DNA from: an uncultured Candidatus Melainabacteria bacterium
GTDB lineage: Bacteria > Cyanobacteriota > Vampirovibrionia > Gastranaerophilales > Gastranaerophilaceae
Reading direction: 5' to 3'
Assembly (NCBI GenBank): GCA_932182025.1
Contig: CAKNXK010000019.1
Location: 1-22,334 of the forward strand
DNA: 22,334 bases
Shown: positions 1 to 5,847 of the stretch, in pieces
Layout: each line of letters begins with the position of its first letter
Numbering within the stretch: the first letter of the stretch is position 1
Position numbers and translations under genes: made by a program
Notes under the pieces: model-generated
Told to the model about the DNA's origin: nothing
The model's input: the letters and a program-made list of their open reading frames with translations, nothing else
The model's database searches: none

Positions 1-19
1 TGGCGTGTCGCTCTCTTAC
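1..19 (+). repeat. 3' end of DGR variable repeat (VR)
   Basis: Bases 1-13 match 321-333 and 464-476 exactly, and TAC at 17-19 also matches. Homology stops after base 19, where the template units run into TAA and the target gene continues for five more codons. The invariant segment just before the stop is where the initiation-of-mutagenic-homing sequence of a DGR lies. Confidence 0.6.
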
Positions 20-34
20 AAATCACCTCTTTAG
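1..34 (+). CDS. 3' end of DGR target gene (partial, C-terminal tip)
   Basis: The window opens inside a reading frame that ends at a TAG at 32-34 and encodes ...GVSLSYKSPL. Bases 2-13 (GGC GTG TCG CTC) are identical to the 3' part of both template-like units downstream, in the same codon phase. This is therefore the end of a protein whose C-terminal variable region is rewritten by the neighbouring reverse transcriptase. Such proteins usually carry a C-type-lectin-like ligand-binding domain; in a phage tail module this would be a tail fibre or receptor-binding protein, but the body of the gene lies outside the window. The next codon is AAT in the RT-proximal unit and TCT here, a change explained by substitutions at adenines only. 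Confidence 0.6.
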   Translation, partial: GVSLSYKSPL

Positions 35-40
35 GGGGTT

Positions 41-58
41 TGGGGGAGCCATCCCCCA
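41..58 (+). other. Post-VR DNA hairpin candidate
   Basis: A perfect 7-bp inverted repeat (TGGGGGA at 41-47, TCCCCCA at 52-58) encloses the 4-nt loop GCCA, 22 nt after the VR ends. Several phage DGRs carry a short GC-rich hairpin or cruciform with a 4-nt loop just downstream of the variable repeat that promotes retrohoming. Size and position fit; the loop sequence does not match a GRNA-type loop. No T-run follows directly, so it is less likely to be a terminator. Confidence 0.45.
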
Positions 59-68
59 TTTAACCATT

Positions 69-99
69 TGAGCCGAAGGCTCATGAAAAATTTTTTTTT
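69..99 (+). terminator. Rho-independent terminator of the DGR target gene
   Basis: Stem TGAGCC (69-74) and GGCTCA (78-83) with loop GAA, then a run of nine T at 91-99. It sits 35 nt after the target-gene stop and would separate its transcript from the template units. Confidence 0.5.
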
Positions 100-200
100 G
101 AGGGGATGCCGGGTAAATTTTAAATTAAAAGTCAAGCATGTTTTATTTTTATGGTATATTATTTTTTGGCATACTAGATAAAGCATGTTTGTACTTTTAC

Positions 201-343
201 ATTTTGGATAATTTACTACGGGTTTCGCTCGCTTTGGTTGCAACACTGCTGAGGGGTTTTTGTGTGGTTGTTTCTCGTTTGATGTCAACAATGTCTGCTC
301 TGTCAGCCACTGGAACTATGGCGTGTCGCTCGCATACTAAAAA
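201..343 (+). repeat. Template-like unit 1 (RT-distal copy of tandem TR)
   Basis: First of two contiguous 143-nt units, about 75% identical to the second by hand alignment. Read in the VR codon phase it encodes GFARFG..., ...FDVNNV... and ...HWNYGVSLAY, then TAA at 338-340. It is not the end of a gene: a TAA at 209-211 in the same frame lies just before it. Compared with unit 2, the start (220-238), the middle (ATGTCAACAATGTC) and the 3' block (TGGAACTATGGCGTGTCGCTC, split here only for description) are conserved. Of 28 core differences only 8 fall at adenines of unit 2, so it is not a simple adenine-mutagenised copy. It may be a second template for another VR, or a decaying duplicate. Confidence 0.6.
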
Positions 344-486
344 ATTTTGGGTAATAATTCAAGGGTTTCGCTCGCTTTGGTAGCAATCCGAATGACGGCT
401 TTTTGGTTGGTGCTTTTGCGTTCAATGTCAACAATGTCGTCTCTCACTCGAATTGGAACTATGGCGTGTCGCTCAATTACTAAAAA
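344..486 (+). ncRNA. DGR template repeat (TR), RT-proximal unit
   Basis: Second 143-nt unit; the TR core is roughly 363-486. In VR phase it reads GFARFGSNPNDG..., ...AFNVNNVVSHSN and WNYGVSLNY, ending in TAA at 481-483. Asn codons AAT/AAC recur at the positions expected to vary, which is the hallmark of a DGR template because adenines are randomised during cDNA synthesis. It lies 107 nt upstream of the reverse transcriptase on the same strand, the usual TR-RT order. The one diversifiable codon visible in the VR end (TCT) can be derived from this unit's AAT by adenine changes only. No internal start or stop pattern suggests translation; it should act as an RNA. Confidence 0.7.
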
Positions 487-593
487 CATTATCTTACAAT
501 GTGGTTTATTATCCATACCGCTTGGTAAAAATTGACCGAAAAAGAGGCATGGGCAAGTAACTTGTAGAAAGCTCGTGAGGTTTAGTAAGAGAT

Positions 594-1697
594 ATGAGGT
601 CATACAATCACCTCTTTGAGATTGCAATTAGTGATGACATGATTTTGTCATCACTGAGCGGTGCAAGTAAAGGCAAAAGGGATAGACAGGAAGTCAAAAG
701 GATTTTTGATAACCTGGAGAAATATATAAAAAAGTTTAAAGATTGGCTCCTTAAAGGTGAGTACATCCCTATTAGACACAAAGCAGTTAATATCAATGAC
801 GGCTTTTTGTTAAAAAAGAGGGTTGTTATGCAGCCTTATTTTTACCCGGAGCAATGGACTCAGCATATTGTTGTTAAAACTTTGCAGCCTATGTTTTTAA
901 AAGGTATGTATGATTATACATGCGGATCAATACCGGGCAGAGGCATACATTATGGTAAAAAGTATCTTGAGAAATTTATCAGAAATAACAAGGCTGAGAT
1001 CAAGTATGTTTTAAAATTAGACATACATCATTTTTATCAGAGCATCAATATTGATATGTTAAAGGCTAAGCTCCAAAAGCATATCCATGATGAGAGGATG
1101 CTCAAACTTATTTATTTTGTTTTAGACTCTAACTCAGCAGAAATCAACGGAGAAATTATCAGAGAGGGTTTGCCTCTTGGTTTTTATACCTCTCAATGGT
1201 TTGCAAATTGGTATTTGCAAGGGTTTGATCATTTTGTCAAAGAGGAATTAAAAGCAAAATGTTATGTCAGATATATGGATGATATGGTTATATTTGGCAG
1301 AAATAAAAAAGAATTACACAAAAATTTTGAAAAAATAAAAGAATATTTAAAAACTCTTGATCTTGAGGTTAAGTCTAATTATCAAGTCTTTAGGTTTGAT
1401 TATATTGACAAAAACGGCAAACGCAGAGGCAGACCTATTGATTTTATGGGCTTTAAATTTTATCGGGATAAAACAACGATCAGAGACAAAATATTTATAA
1501 GAGCCATCAGAAAAGCAAGAAAAATCAAAAGCAAGGCACGCATGACCTGGTATGATGCATGTCAGATTTTAAGTTATATGGGATGGTTTAAAAACTCAGA
1601 TACATATCAGGCTTATAAAAAATATATTGAGCCTAATGTGAGTATAAAATTATGCAAAAAAATGATAAGTAATCACAGCAAAAAGCAAAAGGAGTGA
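594..1697 (+). CDS. DGR-type reverse transcriptase
   Basis: This 367-residue reverse transcriptase copies the template RNA into error-prone cDNA that replaces the target gene's variable repeat. Motifs in order: KLDIHHFYQSI at 141-151 with the first catalytic Asp143; GLPLGFYTSQ at 192-201, where the SQ replaces the QG typical of group II intron and retroviral enzymes and marks the DGR family; and YMDD at 227-230 with Asp229/Asp230. The length suits a stand-alone DGR RT: there is no maturase or endonuclease domain. The RNA template lies immediately upstream. No Avd-like accessory gene is recognisable directly next to it. The ATG at 594 has only an AAGAG close by, so the start is somewhat uncertain, but the N-terminus YNHLF fits this family. 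The next gene begins 3 nt after the stop, so the RT is co-transcribed with phage genes. Confidence 0.92.
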   Translation: MRSYNHLFEIAISDDMILSSLSGASKGKRDRQEVKRIFDNLEKYIKKFKDWLLKGEYIPIRHKAVNINDGFLLKKRVVMQPYFYPEQWTQHIVVKTLQPMFLKGMYDYTCGSIPGRGIHYGKKYLEKFIRNNKAEIKYVLKLDIHHFYQSINIDMLKAKLQKHIHDERMLKLIYFVLDSNSAEINGEIIREGLPLGFYTSQWFANWYLQGFDHFVKEELKAKCYVRYMDDMVIFGRNKKELHKNFEKIKEYLKTLDLEVKSNYQVFRFDYIDKNGKRRGRPIDFMGFKFYRDKTTIRDKIFIRAIRKARKIKSKARMTWYDACQILSYMGWFKNSDTYQAYKKYIEPNVSIKLCKKMISNHSKKQKE

Positions 1698-1700
1698 TAT

Positions 1701-2237
1701 ATGCAAACATTTTACAGACAAGCTGAGAGCTTGACAATGCCGCCTGAGATTGACACAAAATCATCTTCAGACGGCATTTATATTAGGAGAAATATTAAAC
1801 AGGTTACAGGCAGTGAGGGAGTCAAAAAATATCAGTATCAAGAGGCTTTTTTGTCTTTTGATCAATATGAGGCATACTCAAGAGATTTGCTTGTAAATCA
1901 GATCAATGGAGAGGATAACAGTCAAGAGTTTGAAAATTACAAAAAACAGCTTGATAATCCTATAAAATTTACTAACGGTCATTTTTATAAAGCAAAATGG
2001 ATCGGTCTTTATGCAAGTATCATCAAAGATTTTAAGGACATTTTAGAGCTTTACAAATTAGCCGGCGGAGACATAACAGAATATTTAAAAATCAAGACAA
2101 ACATCTATGATGCAACAGGGCAGCCTGAGCAAGCAGTGGAGATGGGTATCAAAGAGATTATTGAGCTTTATCTGTTTTTATATAGCTATAAAGAGCAATG
2201 TTTTAACGAATACAAACAAGCAGCTGCCGGAGACTAA
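1701..2237 (+). CDS. Phage tail-module protein of unknown function
   Basis: A 178-residue protein I cannot assign. The ATG at 1701 follows AAAGGAGTGATAT, a good ribosome-binding site that overlaps the end of the RT gene, so the two are translationally close. The N-terminal third has the pattern IYIRRNIKQV...KYQYQEAFLSFDQYEAY. This resembles the small proteins coded after tail-fibre genes in phages of Gram-positive hosts (XkdW-like neighbourhood); the resemblance is by eye only. The C-terminal half (about 95-175) is helical and hydrophobic in places but has no clear membrane segment. It is not obviously the barrel-shaped DGR accessory protein Avd, being longer with a beta-rich start, but an accessory role cannot be excluded. 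Confidence 0.7.
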   Translation: MQTFYRQAESLTMPPEIDTKSSSDGIYIRRNIKQVTGSEGVKKYQYQEAFLSFDQYEAYSRDLLVNQINGEDNSQEFENYKKQLDNPIKFTNGHFYKAKWIGLYASIIKDFKDILELYKLAGGDITEYLKIKTNIYDATGQPEQAVEMGIKEIIELYLFLYSYKEQCFNEYKQAAAGD

Positions 2238-2291
2238 AATCCGGCAGTCTTTTTATATGGTAACAGTTTAAACAAAAGGAGATTAAAGGTT

Positions 2292-2825
2292 ATGGCAAGA
2301 GGTAGAAAACCGAACAACAGCAAGGTAACAAACATCAAAGATGTCAAAGAGGCTAAGACTCTTGATGAGTGCAGAGATCTTGCTGATGCAATTACAAAAA
2401 TCTCAATGTCTGACAAAGACATTCCGGAGATTTATTACAATGTAGAGACATCAAGATCTGTCAATGAGATCTCTGTCAAAGGTAAAAAAGAGAGAGCAAC
2501 AGATGATTTTTTAAGAGCAATGCAAGCTCTTGCAACTGTGTTCTGTGAGATTTGTGAGATCGGAGACAAGGTTGATGAGACTCTGATCCATACAGTCAAT
2601 TTTTGCAAAAATGGAGTCATACTCTCTGCAAAAGTTGAGCTGACAGAAAATGGCATTCCGCAGCCTTTGTGCATCAATACTCCGGCAATACCTTTAGAGA
2701 GCAAGACAGGCGGCTATGAGATGCCGCAATATGCAAAAGATCAGCTCAATGAGCTTAAAAAGCAAGCAGTCTTATACTCTCAGGGCAATGTTAGAGATAA
2801 GCAGCTTAATTTTGCTTTAGGATAG
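2292..2825 (+). CDS. Phage protein of unknown function
   Basis: 177 residues, starting at ATG 2292 after an AAAGGAG site at 2275-2281. The first ten residues are basic (MARGRKPNNSK), as in small phage DNA- or capsid-associated proteins. The middle (about 75-135) alternates short strands with two Cys in FCEICEIG. No catalytic motif or known domain is recognised. Strong use of GAG for Glu and of CTC/CTT for Leu matches the other genes on this side of the window and differs from the ribosomal genes. It is a clear ORF, with coding pattern and spacing consistent with the phage late operon; the product is unassigned. Confidence 0.65.
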   Translation: MARGRKPNNSKVTNIKDVKEAKTLDECRDLADAITKISMSDKDIPEIYYNVETSRSVNEISVKGKKERATDDFLRAMQALATVFCEICEIGDKVDETLIHTVNFCKNGVILSAKVELTENGIPQPLCINTPAIPLESKTGGYEMPQYAKDQLNELKKQAVLYSQGNVRDKQLNFALG

Positions 2826-2829
2826 CGGC

Positions 2830-2887
2830 AGCCGGTGTTGCCGGTGTCAGCTTGCATTGAGCAAGATGAGCAGGGCAACACTACGCA
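2830..2887 (-). repeat. Structured repeat element, copy A (inverted relative to copy B)
   Basis: The reverse complement of this segment aligns with 3964-4020 along its length with about one gap. It forms an outer 8-bp stem GTGTTGCC (2835-2842) / GGCAACAC (2874-2881) and an inner hairpin CTTGC (2851-2855) / GCAAG (2861-2865). It lies five bases past the stop of the upstream gene. Copy B preserves both helices, with a paired base change in the outer stem (see copy B). Confidence 0.65.
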
Positions 2888-3011
2888 GCAATTTTTTAGG
2901 TACAGCTTAACTCCTTTCTTTAAGCACAGGGTGGGTTATTGCCGATTACTCCCGGAGATGTCCGACAGTCGGTTTGGTGGGTTTTATATTCTCGCACGTG
3001 CGAAAAGCGGC

Positions 3012-3069
3012 TTGCCGGCAGAGAGCGGAGCATCCGTACAGGATGCGGAGACTCGTTTAATGCCGGCAA
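3012..3069. other. Nested hairpin in the 2826-3130 spacer
   Basis: The 305-nt spacer 2826-3130 has no convincing gene. Besides repeat copy A it contains TTGCCGGCA (3012-3020) paired with TGCCGGCAA (3061-3069), enclosing a second hairpin GCATCC (3030-3035) / GGATGC (3041-3046). A 12-bp palindrome TCGCACGTGCGA lies just before it (2992-3003). No T-run follows, so it is not a classical terminator. It could be an RNA structure or a protein-binding site; function unknown. Confidence 0.45.
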
Positions 3070-3130
3070 ACAAGCAAAAAATAAAATTGTGCAAAAGCAA
3101 TAGGAGCAAGGAATAAAGGAGATTTTAAAA

Positions 3131-3493
3131 ATGTGCGGATACGGTAATGATTGCGGATGTAATGACATAAGAGGCTATGTTCAGGCAGTTGAGCAAGCTG
3201 AGGGAGATGAGGCTCTAAAGTTGATGCTTGCAGAGACTGAGGATGTTGATCCGGAGCTGCCTCAATGTGTATGCCCTAAATGTCTCTCAGACTCCATTGA
3301 GTTTAAGCAGCTCAATGAAAATTACACCGGCAGAGCATTTTATTTGCAAAGATGCAAGGATTGCGGCACTGAGTTTATTTTGCTTGAGGATAAAGTCAAC
3401 AGCTGCCGCAGAGGGATAATCAACTGCAATCAGCGGATTGAGTATGAAAAGAAAAAGATCGCAACTTATGAGGAGATGTTAAAAGATGGCTAA
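3131..3493 (+). CDS. Zinc-ribbon phage protein
   Basis: 120 residues from ATG 3131, preceded by an AAAGGAG site. The N-terminus is Cys-rich (MCGYGNDCGCND). A zinc-ribbon-like core follows: Cys46-X-Cys48-X2-Cys51 and Cys75-X2-Cys78 (CVCPKC...CKDCG), spaced as in treble-clef or ribbon metal-binding modules. The last 35 residues are a charged helix, probably coiled coil. It likely binds nucleic acid or scaffolds another phage protein, but no specific role can be assigned. Its last codons overlap the next gene by 8 nt, showing translational coupling. Confidence 0.7.
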   Translation: MCGYGNDCGCNDIRGYVQAVEQAEGDEALKLMLAETEDVDPELPQCVCPKCLSDSIEFKQLNENYTGRAFYLQRCKDCGTEFILLEDKVNSCRRGIINCNQRIEYEKKKIATYEEMLKDG

Positions 3494-4082
3494 AGAGCCA
3501 AAAGCAAAATATTTTATAAATGCTCCGGGCTTTGTTTTGGGCATCTCAGACATCCCGGATGTCAAAATCCGGATCCCTATCAAATTTGACTCTCCTGAAG
3601 TTTTAAAGGATAAAAAACAATTCCCTATAAAACTTGCAGATAGAGTCAATTATTATCTTAGGGATAGAAAAGACGGCAAGTTTTATAAAATTACCGCTTA
3701 TAAAAATGAGGGCTTTGACGGAGCAACAATAAAATTTTACTCCTGGCTTATAGGCTATCCTTTGCAGCCGGAGTTTTTAACAGGTGCAATCCTGCATGAC
3801 AAAGTTTGCAGAGATCATTCATTGATTGATAACAAAAGGCGGCTGTCAAGTGAGCTTTTATATGAGCTTATGTTGTTGACTTGCACACCTAAAACAAAAG
3901 CTCTGATCATCAGAGAGGCTGTCGATATTTGGCAGCGGTTAGTGTACTTTTGGGATTTTGTGATGCGTAGTGTTACCCTGCTTGCATTGCTCACGCAACG
4001 CAACACCGGTAACACCGGCTTACGCACAAAAAATCTCATACAAAAAATAAAAAGGAGAATTAAAACATGGATGCAAAAATGA
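3486..4082 (+). CDS. DUF1353 family phage protein with repeat-derived C-terminus
   Basis: 198 residues. Residues about 75-105 contain the family core: FDGATIKFYSWLIGYP, then FLTGAILHDKVC, matching the GASIP...W...G.P.....A..HDYLY pattern of DUF1353 proteins, which are common in phage lysis/tail regions and of unsettled biochemical role. The family normally ends soon after the helix carrying the aVr.fG pattern, here near VDIWQRLVYFWDFV (about residue 160). The remaining 40 residues (VMRSVTLLALLTQRN... to the stop) are encoded by repeat element B and the ribosome-binding region of the next gene. The tail therefore looks acquired by insertion of the repeat, with loss of the original stop. It overlaps the next gene by 16 nt. 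Confidence 0.75.
   Translation: MAKEPKAKYFINAPGFVLGISDIPDVKIRIPIKFDSPEVLKDKKQFPIKLADRVNYYLRDRKDGKFYKITAYKNEGFDGATIKFYSWLIGYPLQPEFLTGAILHDKVCRDHSLIDNKRRLSSELLYELMLLTCTPKTKALIIREAVDIWQRLVYFWDFVMRSVTLLALLTQRNTGNTGLRTKNLIQKIKRRIKTWMQK
3964..4020 (+). repeat. Structured repeat element, copy B
   Basis: Matches the reverse complement of 2830-2887. Its outer stem is GTGTTACC (3970-3977) / GGTAACAC (4008-4015), against GTGTTGCC/GGCAACAC in copy A. One G-C pair has become an A-T pair with both partners changed, i.e. a compensatory substitution. The inner hairpin TTGC (3987-3990) / GCAA (3995-3998) with loop TCAC is also kept. It lies inside the 3' end of the DUF1353 reading frame. Confidence 0.65.
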
Positions 4083-4372
4083 TTTTGACAGCAGTCAAGG
4101 CAATTTTAGAGCTTGTTATTCCATACATCAAAAAGCTCATCAAGAGTAAAGTTGTACCGACTCTCAAACGCAAAGCCTATGAAAAATTAAACAACAAAGC
4201 AGATGCCTTGATTGAGGATCTTGCTCAAAATGCTGCAAAAATTGCAGATGAGCCGGAGATTGCAAAACAAGAGGCATATATTGAGGGTACAAAATTGGGG
4301 CTTGAGACTTTGAGAGCTATTGCCGAAAAGTTAAACAAGGCTGCTGATGAAATTGAAAAAGCAATCAATTAA
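4067..4372 (+). CDS. Small helical phage protein, possibly lysis-associated
   Basis: 101 residues from ATG 4067, with AAAAGGAG upstream at good spacing. Residues 4-24 (KMILTAVKAILELVIPYIKKLI) form an amphipathic or weakly membrane-active helix; the rest is Lys/Glu/Ala-rich and predicted all-helical with coiled-coil character. It sits directly before the holin-like gene and the endolysin, so a lysis-cassette role (holin partner, antiholin) is plausible but inferred from position only. Confidence 0.65.
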   Translation: MDAKMILTAVKAILELVIPYIKKLIKSKVVPTLKRKAYEKLNNKADALIEDLAQNAAKIADEPEIAKQEAYIEGTKLGLETLRAIAEKLNKAADEIEKAIN

Positions 4373-4383
4373 AGGCGGTGATA

Positions 4384-4692
4384 ATGTCAATATGGGGAAC
4401 TGTTGCCGGGTTTATTACCGGCAGCGGCATTGGTTGGTTTGTGCTAAAAGCAGCTTTAAAAGCTGCTGTAAAAGAGTTAATGAATGAGGAGTTATCCGCA
4501 ATAAATCAAAGTATTGCAAAACTCAAAAAAGGCTCTAAAGATGAGGATCAAAAACTCCACAACAGAATTGATGCCGTAGAAAAAAATTATATCACTTGCG
4601 AATATTGCAAAAAACAAAACGAGAACACAGAGAGAATGTTTGACTCAATAGATCATAAACTTGATTTATTGTTAGATCACAATATGAAATGA
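4384..4692 (+). CDS. Holin-like protein: N-terminal membrane segment plus coiled coil
   Basis: I place the start at ATG 4384, not the in-frame GTG at 4378, because AAAGG at 4371-4375 is then at proper distance. The product is about 102 residues. Residues 2-25 (SIWGTVAGFITGSGIGWFVLK) form a glycine-rich membrane segment. A charged linker follows, then a long coiled-coil region (about 35-100) containing CEYCKK. One membrane helix plus a cytoplasmic coiled coil, immediately upstream of the endolysin, is typical of class III-like holins or spanin-type helpers. It lies 7 nt from the endolysin start. Confidence 0.6.
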   Translation: MSIWGTVAGFITGSGIGWFVLKAALKAAVKELMNEELSAINQSIAKLKKGSKDEDQKLHNRIDAVEKNYITCEYCKKQNENTERMFDSIDHKLDLLLDHNMK

Positions 4693-4699
4693 GGTAAAA

Positions 4700-5101
4700 A
4701 TGGCATTAAATTTTAAAATGAGTGAGCTTATTCATTCCGATACTGCCGCAAAATATAAAATCAACAATATGCCGGACATAAACAGCCTGGACAATATGCT
4801 TGATTTAATTACTTATTGCTTGCAGCCTATCCGGGAGAAAATAGGCAAGCCCATGATTATTACAAGCGGTTACAGATGCAGCACTCTTAATAATCATCCG
4901 GAGATTAGAGGGGTTAAAAATTCTCAGCATACAACAGGGCAAGCGGTTGATTTTGTCATTACCGGGATGGCTCCGGATCAAATCATTGCCAAAATAAAAT
5001 CATTTGGCATTGAGTTTGATCAGCTTATCAACGAATATAACAGATGGGTGCATATATCTTTTAACAAGGGCAAAAACAGGCATCAGGTTTTAAGATATTA
5101 G
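4700..5101 (+). CDS. Phage endolysin, M15 family zinc peptidase
   Basis: 133 residues. It cleaves peptide cross-links of peptidoglycan, releasing phage at the end of infection. It shows the M15 signature: SGYRC at 56-60; SQHTTGQAVDF at 75-85, with zinc ligands His77 and Asp84; and WVHIS at 116-120, with the third ligand His118. The acidic residue just before the last motif (Glu112) could be the catalytic base. There is no signal peptide, as expected for an enzyme released through a holin, and no cell-wall-binding domain, so it is a single-domain enzyme. It is the last gene of the + strand phage operon, 7 nt after the holin-like gene, and is followed within 32 nt by a terminator. Confidence 0.9.
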   Translation: MALNFKMSELIHSDTAAKYKINNMPDINSLDNMLDLITYCLQPIREKIGKPMIITSGYRCSTLNNHPEIRGVKNSQHTTGQAVDFVITGMAPDQIIAKIKSFGIEFDQLINEYNRWVHISFNKGKNRHQVLRY

Positions 5102-5132
5102 ACTATTTATGGTGTTTCCATAACCGATATTT

Positions 5133-5165
5133 GACGATAGGGGCAGACTCTATCGTCTTTTTTTA
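5133..5165 (+). terminator. Terminator of the phage late operon
   Basis: Stem GACGATAG (5133-5140) / CTATCGTC (5150-5157), 9-nt loop, then T-rich tail from 5158. It lies 32 nt after the endolysin stop. Confidence 0.85.
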
Positions 5166-5168
5166 TTT

Positions 5169-5198
5169 AAAGCTCTTAAAATTAATTTTAAGAGCTTT
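5169..5198. terminator. Perfect 30-bp palindrome, likely second/bidirectional terminator
   Basis: Bases 5169-5183 and 5184-5198 are exact reverse complements (AAAGCTCTTAAAATT and its complement), with A/T-rich flanks on both sides. It directly follows the first terminator. It could back up termination or stop transcription from either side. Confidence 0.7.
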
Positions 5199-5325
5199 TT
5201 ATGTATCAAGTATCAAAAATTTTAATTTGATGTTGCTCATGGCTTTTCTAATGGGCTGAGATTTGATTTTTTGTTTTGGTTGTTTCTTTCATTTTTATTC
5301 CTTTTTTAATTCTTAACATACAAAT

Positions 5326-5359
5326 AGGCAAGCTGATTTTTGTTAGCTTGCCTTTTTTA
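5326..5359 (+). terminator. Terminator hairpin in the convergent spacer
   Basis: Stem AGGCAAGCT (5326-5334) / AGCTTGCCT (5345-5353) followed by TTTTTA. No gene upstream of it on + other than the endolysin operon; the 5200-5325 stretch between is pyrimidine-rich with no ORF. Confidence 0.7.
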
Positions 5360-5370
5360 TTGCAAAATTT

Positions 5371-5404
5371 AAGCCGCTTGGAGTTAATCTGAGCGGCTTT
5401 TTTG
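5371..5404. terminator. Terminator hairpin at the end of the minus-strand cluster
   Basis: Stem AAGCCGCT (5371-5378) / AGCGGCTT (5392-5399) with T-run 5398-5404 on +. It lies right after the stop of the minus-strand gene ending at 5405, so it may serve both directions, although the T-run is better on +. Confidence 0.6.
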
Positions 5405-5590
5405 TTATTCTGTCTCTATTTTTGTTGCGTACTTTTTAAAATAATCAATATATGCTACATCCTTTTGACCGCATTTTAAGCACTCGTAATATTCTAAAAC
5501 TCCATCATCAGAAATTTTTAATATACAATGAGGAGATCCGCAGTTTAAGCATCTATAATTTTGATTATTTGTTTTTATCAATGGCGGCAT
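5405..5590 (-). CDS. Small zinc-ribbon protein
   Basis: 61 residues. It has two CxxC knuckles, CLNCGSPHC (residues 14-22) and CLKCGQ (37-42), separated by about 20 residues, giving a classic zinc ribbon. A short acidic/aromatic tail follows. Probably a nucleic-acid or protein-binding accessory of the mobile element. The start ATG has GGAGTCAGACA upstream and overlaps the end of the preceding gene by 13 nt. Last gene of a four-gene minus-strand operon. Confidence 0.65.
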   Translation of the reverse strand: MPPLIKTNNQNYRCLNCGSPHCILKISDDGVLEYYECLKCGQKDVAYIDYFKKYATKIETE

Positions 5591-5847
5591 TGTCTGACTC
5601 CTACTTTGTTTTTATATCTATCTAAAATCTCACTAAATAAAGAGCTTTTATACACAGGGTTTTCATCAGCCGGTACATCAAAATAATATCTCATACTTAA
5701 ATAATCTTGAGGATTGTCTCCATATCTTGCAATAAGGCTTACAGAGTCGCTTGAGCTGTGATAATAAAAATCGTAAAAACTAATATTTATCTGACTATTG
5801 TTTGTTGCATCCGGTTTAACATCAAGCATATTACCTAAAATATACAT
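5578..5847 (-). CDS. Unknown small phage protein
   Basis: 89 residues, rich in Tyr/Ser/Asp (ISFYDFYYHSSSDSVSLIARYGDNP). No recognisable family. The ATG at 5847 has a weak ribosome-binding site; an internal ATG at 5829, preceded by TTTTAGGTAAT, is an alternative start (MLDVKP...). It overlaps both neighbours by 13 nt, which argues that it is translated by coupling. Confidence 0.5.
   Translation of the reverse strand: MYILGNMLDVKPDATNNSQINISFYDFYYHSSSDSVSLIARYGDNPQDYLSMRYYFDVPADENPVYKSSLFSEILDRYKNKVGVRQCRH

Noticed and set aside
201..343. Unit 1 as a second variable repeat at the end of a gene
   Set aside because: In the VR frame a TAA at 209-211 lies right before it and no gene leads into it; differences from unit 2 are not adenine-specific.
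138..535. Open frames on both strands across the template units (138-383, 347-535, 31-291, 337-627)
   Set aside because: They run through the duplicated template in frames other than the VR phase, lack ribosome-binding sites and repeat the same segment; they are by-products of stop-poor template sequence.
594..1697. RT as group II intron maturase or retron RT
   Set aside because: No maturase/endonuclease domain, SQ instead of QG in motif 4, and an adjacent TR/VR system; no retron msr-msd structure upstream.
2835..3116. 93-codon ORF with GTG start
   Set aside because: No ribosome-binding site, starts inside repeat copy A, and covers hairpins rather than showing a protein-like composition.
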